Below are positions 37,213-45,081 of a stretch of DNA of 64,000 nucleotides, in pieces. Both the position numbers and the translations under genes were made by a program. The notes under the pieces are model-generated. The model ran no database searches, had not been told where the DNA came from, and saw nothing but the letters and a program-made list of their open reading frames with translations. The number at the start of each line of letters is the position of its first letter. Positions within the stretch are counted from its first letter, which is position 1. Source of the DNA: Aestuariivirga sp. (GTDB lineage Bacteria; Pseudomonadota; Alphaproteobacteria; Rhizobiales; Aestuariivirgaceae). The DNA is taken from the NCBI GenBank assembly GCA_030680855.1, contig JAUXUN010000058.1:1-64000 (forward strand), read 5' to 3'.

Positions 37213-38598
37213 TCAATCCCGGTTCTTGTCGGCAAAATTCAGGATGTCGTTGGCCTTGATCCATTCCGGCGAGCCATGCTTGAACTGCCCGATCACGCGC
37301 TTTGCCTTTTCGGAAGCCAATGCCGTGTCGCCTTGCATCATGGCCGTTTCAGCCGTTGCCAGTTCGGCCCGCGGCACGTCATTCAGGTAGCCATAGGCCA
37401 TCGCCGAATATTTGTAGATATCAACCGAATCCGGCTCGGTTTTCTTGGCCAGCGTCAGAAGGCTCAGCGCCTGCCTGATGTTGGCGCGGTCTTCCGTGGC
37501 AATAAGGGCCTGTGCGTAGAGAATTTGGATGAGCCCGCTGTTGGGCAATAATTTGTTGGCCTGCCTGAGCGGGGGAAGCGCCTTTTCCGGTGTGCCGCCT
37601 TCAAGCAGGGCCTGGCCTTTGAGTTCCCAGAAATACATATTCTCCGGCACATCCCTGATAAGGCTGTCGATGACCGGTATGGCGTTTTTCATGTCGCCCT
37701 TGCGGAACATCGAGATGGAGCGGGCATAACGCGCCGGCAGGCTCGTGTCCGATGACGGATAGCGCTGGAAAACAAACTGCGGCGATTGCATGAAACCCAC
37801 CAGCTTGGCCTGCATCAGTTGATGGCGCAGCATTAGCTGGGGGGCATCGTCCCTGTCAAAGAACGCGGATTTCTTGGCTTCCAGTTCTAGGGTGCGGATT
37901 CTTTCAAGCGGCATGGGATGCGAAAGCAGATAGGGGTCGGCATTTTCCAGTGACGCCAGCGATTCATTGGCAAGCACCTGGAATAGCGTCAGCATCCCTT
38001 TTGGCGATTGTTCCGTCGCCTTGAGGTATTTGAGGGCCGCCTGGTCGGCGGATGCCTCCATGCCGCGCTGGTAGGAAAGCAAATTCCGCTGCGCCATGCC
38101 TTGCGACCCGATCATGATTCCCTGTCCGGCCTGTGCTGCACCTTTCTGTCCAGCGGCGGCCCCGCCCACAACCGCTGCAACGCCAATCAAGGTTCCGACG
38201 ATGGATTGCACGCTGGCCCGGCTAAGCTCAACGCCCATGCGGGCCAGATGGCCACCGGCAATGTGGCCCGTCTCATGGGCCAGCACACCGATGATCTCGT
38301 TCGGTGTTTTGGTCCGCGTCAACAGCCCGGTGTGAATGAACAAGCGCTGGCCGCCGGCCACGAAGGCATTAATCTTGTCATTGTTGATAATGTAAACCCG
38401 CACCGCCGAAGGGTTCAGGCCCGCCACCTTGAATATGGGCTTCGAGTAGAGCCGCAACAGCCCTTCGATTTCCGCATCGCGAATCAGCGGTAGCGATGGC
38501 CCCCGCGGCTTCTTCTTGGTTTGGGCCATGCCATCAGCCATCAACCCCGAGAAAGCGACCGAGATGGCAAGGCAAACCGCTGTTAACTTTCGAATCAT
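37213..38598 (-). CDS. Periplasmic M48 metalloprotease with TPR region (BepA-like)
   Basis: This 461 aa secreted zinc protease has a signal peptide (MIRKLTAVCLAISVAFSGLM, cleavage near GMA). The catalytic motif is VLAHETGHIAGGH (zinc histidines and glutamate) near residue 110, with the third zinc ligand in GMEASADQAA near residue 182. The C-terminal ~180 residues form TPR-like helix pairs. In E. coli BepA degrades or chaperones stalled outer-membrane proteins such as LptD and BamA. A thiol oxidoreductase gene follows immediately, which fits a shared envelope quality-control role. Confidence 0.93.
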   Translation of the reverse strand: MIRKLTAVCLAISVAFSGLMADGMAQTKKKPRGPSLPLIRDAEIEGLLRLYSKPIFKVAGLNPSAVRVYIINNDKINAFVAGGQRLFIHTGLLTRTKTPNEIIGVLAHETGHIAGGHLARMGVELSRASVQSIVGTLIGVAAVVGGAAAGQKGAAQAGQGIMIGSQGMAQRNLLSYQRGMEASADQAALKYLKATEQSPKGMLTLFQVLANESLASLENADPYLLSHPMPLERIRTLELEAKKSAFFDRDDAPQLMLRHQLMQAKLVGFMQSPQFVFQRYPSSDTSLPARYARSISMFRKGDMKNAIPVIDSLIRDVPENMYFWELKGQALLEGGTPEKALPPLRQANKLLPNSGLIQILYAQALIATEDRANIRQALSLLTLAKKTEPDSVDIYKYSAMAYGYLNDVPRAELATAETAMMQGDTALASEKAKRVIGQFKHGSPEWIKANDILNFADKNRD

Positions 38599-38693
38599 GG
38601 TTCACTCGACAGGTAGAATCCCGGCTGGAAACCCACCGCAATTGAAAAAGGGTGTTTCTCCGTCAATTACGGCGAGTTTGAGGCTCAGGGTCT

Positions 38694-41207
38694 TCAGCCG
38701 CGTTTGCTCCACCAGCCGGCCTTGGGCTTAGCCACTTCGGCAGCTTTCACGGTTGCCGCCGGCGGCTGCCACTTGCGTGGCTCCACAGGCGGAGTGGCAG
38801 TTTCCTGGATGGCGATGATCGGTGCCGCCTGCCGTTCCGGCTGGGGCTCGCGTGTTTCGACGGGGCTAGCCGCATGGGGCTGGGTATGGCCATTGCTTTC
38901 GCCTTCGGGGGCACCGCGGCCATTCTTGTTGCGTCCATTTCTATTGCGCCCCCAGCGGTCGCGCCGGCGTGAAGGTCCGCGCTCGGAGCCTTCCCTTTCG
39001 CTGGACTCTTCTGGAGTTGCAGCCATATCCGTTTCAGCGGGTGAGGTGGCATCGTCATGAATGCTGGCATCGCCCTCACCGGTCGGTGTTGCTGAATCAG
39101 TTTCCCCCTCCGCATCGCCGGCCATTTTCTCCCGCGGCTCGTCATCGCGGTCGCGTCCGCCACGCCTGCCGCCCCGGCGTCCACGCCGCCGCCGTCTGCC
39201 GCGCTGGGCGTCGGAACCCTCTTCTGTACTTTCCGCTTCAGATGAAGACCCGGCTTGAACCTCATCGGCCTCTTCCTCGGCCTCAATTTCGGCTTCGACT
39301 TCTTCGTCCTCTGAGTCTTCGACGTAGGCATCCATCTTGACCGGCACGATCTGGATCTTGCGAGCCGCAACGATCCGCTCGCTGGCCCGCTCGATGACCG
39401 CCTGCGATCCTTTGACCTCGTCGCTTGGCACGATGAAGACAGAAATTCCGTAGTTCTGTTCAATCGCCAGAATATTGTCGCGCTTCTCGTTGAGAACGTA
39501 GATGGCCACTTCGCGCGTGCATTTCACCGTGAGGTGCTCGGCCTTGCGGCTGATCAGGTGTTCCTCGATGGCGCGCAGCACGGAAAGTCCGCACGACGAA
39601 ATGGAGCGCACAATGCCGCGCCCTTCGCAATGCGGGCAGGGCCGCGACGAACCTTCGAGAAGGCCGGGCCGCAGCCTTTGCCGCGACATTTCCATGAGGC
39701 CGAAATGGCTGATCCGGCCCACCTGGATGCGGGCCCGGTCATTCTTGAGGGCATCCTTCAGGCGCCGCTCCACCGCACGGTTGTTGCGGTTTTCTTCCAT
39801 GTCGATGAAGTCAATGACCACAAGGCCGGCAAGATCGCGCAACCGCAACTGCCTGGCGATTTCATCGCAGGCTTCCAGGTTGGTCTTCAGCGCCGTGTCT
39901 TCGATATTGTGTTCGCGCGTCGCCTTGCCCGAGTTGATGTCGACGGAAACCAGGGCTTCCGTCTGGTTCATCACGATATAGCCGCCTGACGGCAGCGTAA
40001 CGGTCGGCGAATAAAGTGCATCGAGCTGCGTTTCCGTCTGGTGCTTGGAAAAGAGCGGGCGCGTGTCCTTGTAGAGCTTCACGTTCTTGGCATGCGATGG
40101 CATGAGCATCTTCATGAAGTCTTTGGCTTCGCGGTAGGCTGCTTCGCCTTCCACAAACACCTCGTCCACGTCCTTGGTATAGAGATCGCGGATCGAACGC
40201 TTTATCAGGCTGCCTTCCTCATAAACCAGGGCAGGGGCCGTTGAATGAAGCGTAAGGTCACGCACGTTTTCCCAAAGGCGCATGAGATAATCAAAATCGC
40301 GCTTGATTTCCGGCCGTGTGCGCTGCGCGCCTGCGGTGCGGACAATAACCCCCATGCCCTGTGGAACTTCCACGTCACGGGCAACTTCCTTGAGGCGCCG
40401 GCGGTCGCCGGCATCGGTGATCTTGCGGGAAATGCCGCCGCCCCGCGCCGTGTTCGGCATGAGTACGCAATAACGCCCGGCGAGCGAGAGATAGGTTGTA
40501 AGTGCTGCACCCTTGTTGCCGCGTTCTTCCTTGACGACCTGCACCAGAATGATCTGGCGGCGCTTGATGACTTCCTGAATCTTGTACTGGCGGCGCGGCG
40601 CGCGGCGCTGGCGCTTTGGAACTTCTTCAAGGGCGTCTTCCGCCCCAATGGATTCAACCTTCTGGCTTTCCGCGTCTTCTTCCACGGTTTCTACGCCAAC
40701 GCCCGCCTCGCCAATGGCCGGTGCTTCCTGGGCCTGCACTTCCGGGTCGGAAGCAGCTTCTTCTTCGGCCGGATGTTCTTCCCCGGCCTCTTCCGCGTCT
40801 ACAACCTCTGATGCGAGCTGCGGCTCCTCGGAAGCCTGCAAGGCCTGCGCCTCGCCTGACGGCTCGGGCTCATTGTTGGTGTCGTCATCATCATTGTCGT
40901 CTTCATGTTCCTCGGCGTCGTCTTCCTCCTGCTCGCGCAGCAGGGCCTGACGATCGGCCACCGGAATCTGGTAATAGTCGGGATGGATTTCGGAGAAGGC
41001 CAGGAAGCCATGGCGGTTGCCGCCATATTCCACGAAGGCCGCCTGCAGTGACGGCTCAACCCGCGTCACCTTGGCCAGGTAAATGTTGCCTTTTAGCTGC
41101 TTGCGGGCAGCGCTTTCAAAGTCGAATTCCTCGATGCGGTTTCCGCGAACCACGACAACGCGTGTTTCCTCGGCATGTGTGGCATCGACCAGCATTTTGC
41201 TGCCCAT
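38694..41207 (-). CDS. rne: Ribonuclease E
   Basis: RNase E is the endonuclease that starts mRNA decay and matures rRNA. The 837 aa protein has the split S1 domain (about 35-90 and 210-290) interrupted by a ~120-residue very acidic insert (EEQEEDDAEEHEDDNDDDDT), usual in alphaproteobacteria. The catalytic DNase-I-like domain has SVDINSGKAT and VVIDFIDMEENRN with the two metal-binding aspartates, and the Zn-link is CPHCEGRG. The C-terminal ~240 residues are disordered, with an Arg-rich RNA-binding patch (RGRRRRRGRRGGRRGGR), which would scaffold a degradosome. AGGA nine bases before the ATG supports the start. Confidence 0.96.
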   Translation of the reverse strand: MGSKMLVDATHAEETRVVVVRGNRIEEFDFESAARKQLKGNIYLAKVTRVEPSLQAAFVEYGGNRHGFLAFSEIHPDYYQIPVADRQALLREQEEDDAEEHEDDNDDDDTNNEPEPSGEAQALQASEEPQLASEVVDAEEAGEEHPAEEEAASDPEVQAQEAPAIGEAGVGVETVEEDAESQKVESIGAEDALEEVPKRQRRAPRRQYKIQEVIKRRQIILVQVVKEERGNKGAALTTYLSLAGRYCVLMPNTARGGGISRKITDAGDRRRLKEVARDVEVPQGMGVIVRTAGAQRTRPEIKRDFDYLMRLWENVRDLTLHSTAPALVYEEGSLIKRSIRDLYTKDVDEVFVEGEAAYREAKDFMKMLMPSHAKNVKLYKDTRPLFSKHQTETQLDALYSPTVTLPSGGYIVMNQTEALVSVDINSGKATREHNIEDTALKTNLEACDEIARQLRLRDLAGLVVIDFIDMEENRNNRAVERRLKDALKNDRARIQVGRISHFGLMEMSRQRLRPGLLEGSSRPCPHCEGRGIVRSISSCGLSVLRAIEEHLISRKAEHLTVKCTREVAIYVLNEKRDNILAIEQNYGISVFIVPSDEVKGSQAVIERASERIVAARKIQIVPVKMDAYVEDSEDEEVEAEIEAEEEADEVQAGSSSEAESTEEGSDAQRGRRRRRGRRGGRRGGRDRDDEPREKMAGDAEGETDSATPTGEGDASIHDDATSPAETDMAATPEESSEREGSERGPSRRRDRWGRNRNGRNKNGRGAPEGESNGHTQPHAASPVETREPQPERQAAPIIAIQETATPPVEPRKWQPPAATVKAAEVAKPKAGWWSKRG

Positions 41208-41749
41208 AATCTTTTATCCTCTGCGGCAGCTGGCGGTGAGGCTTCGAAGGTCCCATGTCCGGACTTGAGAAACCAGACGGCCCGACGGGCCAGCCTGCGC
41301 GAAATGGGCCTGATCCATGTCACGACATTTTGCGATGCGAACGGCTCTGCGCTGGCTGTGTTTCCAGCGGCTGGAGGCGCAATCGAAAAGTCCTGAACCA
41401 TGGCCCTCATTGATCTTTGCTCAAGCCACCATGGCCTGAACGGTTAAACTCATTGGCGTGCCCGGGCGGATGTCCTTTGCCCGCGAAGCCCACAAGGCTC
41501 CCGACTTGGGAACCTCACCTAGACGCGGCATGAAGGGGCGAACCAGCCGGTTCTCCGGACCTCTCAGCCGCGAAATTTTTGCTCTTGCAACCCAAACGAT
41601 TAAATCGAGTCTGCCGAAGAGACCCCTTATCTTTAGGGAGAAGAGGCTGGAATTGCAAGGTCGCTCGTGCCCGTTTGCCTAAATGCCGGCCCGGAAACCT
41701 TCGGTTAACCACGGCCCCGCTAACCTTTCCGCGATTGGGCCAGAACACG
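41208..41749. other. Long intergenic region, rne leader and amidase upstream region
   Basis: About 540 bases separate rne from the divergent amidase gene. On the rne side several short hairpins can form, such as GAACC/GGTTC around 41540-41553 and GGCCC/GGGCC around 41279-41291. The string GGCCATGGT occurs twice (near 41400 and 41430). A long structured leader is plausible because rne messages in other proteobacteria have one that RNase E itself cleaves; the promoter is not evident. I see no supported gene here. Confidence 0.4.
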
Positions 41750-43030
41750 ATGCTTGCACTGCACAACGCTAGAGATTGGGGGAATTTGGGGCGTTGTTTG
41801 CGCTTCCTATTGTTCTCGCTTGCGTGCATTATAACCATGATTTTCATAGGCTTGCAGCCATCTCTTGCGGCAGGGGATGCGGTTGCGACCGGAACCCGCG
41901 TTGGAGGCGACGAAAACCGCACCCGCTTTGTGGCGGATATTTCCAAGACCGTGAACTACAGCGTTTACGTCCTCCCCGATCCCTACCGGGTGGTCATCGA
42001 CCTGCCGAATGTGACTTTCGACCTGCCGCCCGGCATCGGCCAAAAGGTGCGGGGGCTGGTATCCCAGTACCGTTACGGCCAGGTGGAGGAGGGAAAATCC
42101 CGCATCGTTATCGATACGCAGGGTCCCGTTTTGATCGAAAAGTCGTTTTTGGTTGACCCGCAGCCCGGCCAGCCGGCGCGCCTCGTCGTTGATCTCGTGA
42201 AAACCACCGAGAAGGCCTTTGTCAAATCCTACAATTCCGAACAGGCGAAACTCCAGCAGGACATTGCTGCCCTTTCGGCTGAGCCGCTGGCGCCGCCGGC
42301 AGCGGAGAAGAAGATCATCCTGCCGAACAAACGCGGCAAGAAAATCATTGTCCTCGACCCTGGCCATGGCGGCATTGATCCGGGTGCCATTAGCCGGGCG
42401 GGTACGAAGGAAAAAGACGTGGTCCTGTCCTTCGCCAGCGTTCTGCGCAAGGCCCTGCTGGCCACCGGCAAGTATGAAGTTGTGATGACCCGCAGCGATG
42501 ACCGCTTTATCAGCCTGAGAAACCGGGTGACCGTTGCCAGGGATAAGAACGCTGACCTGTTCCTCGCTATTCATGCCGATACGGTCAGGGGCAAGGACGC
42601 CCGCGGTGTCACGCTCTACACGCTTTCCGAAAAGGCCTCGGACGCCGAAGCGGAAGCCCTGGCCAAGCGCGAAAATCGCGCCGACATTATCGGCGGCTTG
42701 GATCTTGAAGCAGAGACTGAGGAAATCACTGACATCCTGATTGATCTCGCCCAGCGCGAGTCAAAAAACCACGCTATGTTCTTTTCCAAGAAGGCGGTGA
42801 GCCATCTGAAGCCCTTGACCCTCATGACCGGCAAGCCTTTGCGTTCGGCTGGTTTCATGGTCCTGAAAGCACCGGATGTTCCATCTGTTCTGCTTGAGCT
42901 CGGTTTTCTCTCCAGCGAATCCGATGAGAAATTACTCACTTCTGCCGCATGGCAAACAAAAATTGCCAAGGCCTTTGCCACCGCCATGGACGCCTATTTC
43001 GCCACCGAATTAGCCTCCACCGCCAATTGA
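41750..43030 (+). CDS. amiC: N-acetylmuramoyl-L-alanine amidase with AMIN domain (AmiC-like)
   Basis: This 426 aa periplasmic enzyme cuts the bond between MurNAc and the stem peptide to separate daughter cells. A signal peptide lies near residues 15-42 (FLLFSLACIITMIFIGLQPS). The AMIN domain (about 50-150) contains SVYVLPDPYRVVIDLPNV. The Amidase_3 domain (about 205-420) has the zinc ligands in VLDPGHGGIDPGA, FLAIHAD and the catalytic glutamate in PSVLLELGFLSSE. An autoinhibitory helix-like segment (EETEEITDILIDLAQRE region) is present, so EnvC/NlpD-type activators may be needed. The start is uncertain; the ATG at 41750 has a weak ribosome binding site and a TTG/GTG further in is possible. 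It is followed by PBP1A after the small ArsR locus. Confidence 0.92.
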   Translation: MLALHNARDWGNLGRCLRFLLFSLACIITMIFIGLQPSLAAGDAVATGTRVGGDENRTRFVADISKTVNYSVYVLPDPYRVVIDLPNVTFDLPPGIGQKVRGLVSQYRYGQVEEGKSRIVIDTQGPVLIEKSFLVDPQPGQPARLVVDLVKTTEKAFVKSYNSEQAKLQQDIAALSAEPLAPPAAEKKIILPNKRGKKIIVLDPGHGGIDPGAISRAGTKEKDVVLSFASVLRKALLATGKYEVVMTRSDDRFISLRNRVTVARDKNADLFLAIHADTVRGKDARGVTLYTLSEKASDAEAEALAKRENRADIIGGLDLEAETEEITDILIDLAQRESKNHAMFFSKKAVSHLKPLTLMTGKPLRSAGFMVLKAPDVPSVLLELGFLSSESDEKLLTSAAWQTKIAKAFATAMDAYFATELASTAN

Positions 43031-43031
43031 A

Positions 43032-43340
43032 TTAAGCCGCGACGGGCCGCAGGAACGTCCGCTCTTCGGACAGGATGAAGCGTTCACGCTGCGCAAAAGC
43101 GAAATTGGCAAGGCTTTCCTCATCCACGTGAAGCCGCTTCCGGTAAGCCTCATAAGCCGCCAGACTGTCACATGAAATCAGGGCCCAGGCGATGTCATTG
43201 GTGCCCTCATGCGGCATGAAATAACCCAGCAGGTCACCGCCGCAGCGCGGGATGATGCTGCTCCAAGCCTGAGCGTAGCGCTCGAATGCATCCCGCTGAA
43301 ACGGATCAATCACATAACGGATTTGAACGGTGACGGTCAT
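43032..43340 (-). CDS. NIPSNAP family protein
   Basis: This 102 aa protein has the ferredoxin-like dimeric alpha-beta barrel fold of NIPSNAP ([56 protein letters not shown]). Small bacterial NIPSNAP proteins have no firm function; many are near oxidative or carbon-acid metabolism genes. Its ATG overlaps the end of the PEP-mutase-family gene by four bases, so the two are translated together. Its stop is one base from the amidase stop on the other strand. Confidence 0.88.
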   Translation of the reverse strand: MTVTVQIRYVIDPFQRDAFERYAQAWSSIIPRCGGDLLGYFMPHEGTNDIAWALISCDSLAAYEAYRKRLHVDEESLANFAFAQRERFILSEERTFLRPVAA

Positions 43341-44158
43341 CGCGGCTCTTCTTTCATGAGTTTGTTGATTTCGGCGAAGGGGAATGCATCCTTGGCAAAA
43401 TTGAATGTGCCGAAGTCCTTAATCTCGTGGGCGGATTTTGCGAAGGCAGCGAGTGCCGACAAGCACAAGGCAGAACCAACGCTCACGCGTTTCACGCCAG
43501 CATCTTCCAATTGCTTGAGCGTAATGGCCGGGCCCGCAAGCACATTCACCGGGCGGGTGACCGCCGCGCAGACCTCCTTGATGGCTTTCAGGCTTGGCAG
43601 GCCCGGCGCATACAGCACATTTGCTCCGGCTTTTTCGAAAGCTTGCAGACGCTTGATGGTGTCATCGAGATCAGGCCGCCCATGGAGAAAGTTTTCGGCC
43701 CGCGCCGTCAGCGTGAAGGGAATGTCCTGGGCGCGCACCGCTTCCACCGCCGCCGCAACGCGTTCAACTGACAGATTGAAATCATAGATCGGCTTGGCGC
43801 TGTCGCCGCTCGCATCTTCTATCGAACCGCCAGCGAGGCCAACCCCGATCGCCAGCCGGATTGTTTCTGCGGCCTTTTCAGGCGCCTCTCCAAAACCATT
43901 TTCAAGGTCCGCCGCGACCGGAAGGTGGGTTGCCTGAACAATGGCCTTGGCGTTAGCCAGCGTTTCATCACGACCGGCAGCGCCATCACCTCGGCCAAGC
44001 GAAAACGCCAGTCCGGCGCTTGTTGTGGCCAGGGCTTCAAATCCCAACTGTGCCAGGATTTTTGCTGTGCCCGCATCCCAGGGGTTGGGAATTACAAAAG
44101 CCCCGGCCCGTGTGTGCAGGGCTCGGAAGGCAATTGCTTTTTGTTTTTGGTCCGGCAT
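43337..44158 (-). CDS. Isocitrate lyase / phosphoenolpyruvate mutase family enzyme
   Basis: This 273 aa TIM-barrel enzyme of the ICL/PEPM superfamily acts on C-C or P-C bonds of alpha-keto carboxylic acids. Visible parts are [45 protein letters not shown] (the Mg-binding acid) and [10 protein letters not shown]. The KKCGH motif of true isocitrate lyase is absent, so it is one of the small oxaloacetate-decarboxylase or lyase-like members with unknown substrate. It is the first gene of a two-gene unit with the NIPSNAP protein, divergent from an ArsR-type regulator whose probable operator lies in between. Confidence 0.88.
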   Translation of the reverse strand: MPDQKQKAIAFRALHTRAGAFVIPNPWDAGTAKILAQLGFEALATTSAGLAFSLGRGDGAAGRDETLANAKAIVQATHLPVAADLENGFGEAPEKAAETIRLAIGVGLAGGSIEDASGDSAKPIYDFNLSVERVAAAVEAVRAQDIPFTLTARAENFLHGRPDLDDTIKRLQAFEKAGANVLYAPGLPSLKAIKEVCAAVTRPVNVLAGPAITLKQLEDAGVKRVSVGSALCLSALAAFAKSAHEIKDFGTFNFAKDAFPFAEINKLMKEEPR

Positions 44159-44200
44159 TGGATATCTCCTTGATGTTTTCTAGGCCCGGGGACGCCGCAA

Positions 44201-44245
44201 ATGCTACGGTGACAGGCGTAGCACTTCCGCTGTTTGATATGCTAC
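44201..44245. promoter_or_regulatory. Probable ArsR-type operator between the divergent genes
   Basis: TGCTACG at 44202-44208 and CGTAGCA at 44217-44223 form a perfect inverted repeat with an 8-base spacer. A third half-site, ATGCTAC, lies at 44239-44245 and repeats 44201-44207 exactly. The sites are centred between the two divergent genes, 20-60 bases from each start. Confidence 0.6.
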
Positions 44246-44265
44246 CAAAACGCCGGAGACAGCAG

Positions 44266-44970
44266 ATGGTTCATATCGTAAGTGTGGCGGAAATTGGCGC
44301 CCTTGTGGGGGACCCGGCGCGGGCCAACATGCTGGAAGCCTTAATGGACCGCCGGGCGCTCACTGCAAAGGAACTGGCGGGGCGTGCGGGAATAGCCCCG
44401 CAAACCGCCAGCGGCCATCTTTCCAAACTGCTCGCCGCCGGCCTCATTACCATGGAACAGCATGGCCGCCATCATTACCATTCGCTGGCCTCATCCGAAA
44501 TCGCCCGCATGCTTGAAGGCTTGCAGCAGGTAGCCTCCACCCAGAACATCAAACAAGCCGGCCGTACCACTCGTACCGGGCCGCGCGATGCCGCCATGCG
44601 CGTAGCCCGCGGATGTTATGACCACATGGCCGGCCACCTCGCCGTCAGCGTCACCGATGCAATGCTGGAGCGGGGCCAGATCGAATTTGATGGTGATGGC
44701 GGCAGCGTGACTGACGCTGGCAAACTGTTTCTGGAGAAATTCGGCATTGATCTTGCCACCGCCAAACACTCAAAGCGCGCCTTCTGCCGGCCTTGCCTCG
44801 ATTGGAGTGAACGCCGCTTTCATCTCGCCGGAGCGGTGGGCGCTGCCCTGTTGCACCGGACACTGGAATTGAACTGGGTGAAGCGCCAGGAAAACACCCG
44901 TGCGCTCACCATTACGCGGGCAGGCGAGCAGGGCTTCCGGAAAACCTTTGGCATCGAACCCCTGAGTTAA
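44266..44970 (+). CDS. ArsR family transcriptional regulator with C-terminal domain
   Basis: This 234 aa regulator has a winged-helix ArsR domain in residues 1-85 (SVAEIGALVGDPARANMLEA, LAGRAGIAPQTASGHLSKLL, EQHGRHHYHSLAS). A C-terminal domain of ~150 residues carries a CxxC pair in AFCRPCLDWSERRFHLAGAV, a motif common in this longer ArsR group. It lacks the classical ELCVCDL metal site, so it may sense a small molecule or redox state instead. GGAG eight bases before the ATG at 44266 fixes the start. It is divergent from the PEP-mutase-family/NIPSNAP pair and probably controls it and itself. Confidence 0.87.
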   Translation: MVHIVSVAEIGALVGDPARANMLEALMDRRALTAKELAGRAGIAPQTASGHLSKLLAAGLITMEQHGRHHYHSLASSEIARMLEGLQQVASTQNIKQAGRTTRTGPRDAAMRVARGCYDHMAGHLAVSVTDAMLERGQIEFDGDGGSVTDAGKLFLEKFGIDLATAKHSKRAFCRPCLDWSERRFHLAGAVGAALLHRTLELNWVKRQENTRALTITRAGEQGFRKTFGIEPLS

Positions 44971-45081
44971 CCCGCACTTTTCCCTGCCCAGCCTTGGCCA
45001 TATTCCAAGCCTAGCAAGTTTCCTATGGCATGTGCTATCGCCAGTAGGACGAAGTGACGGAATCGGATCAGTAAACCAGCG

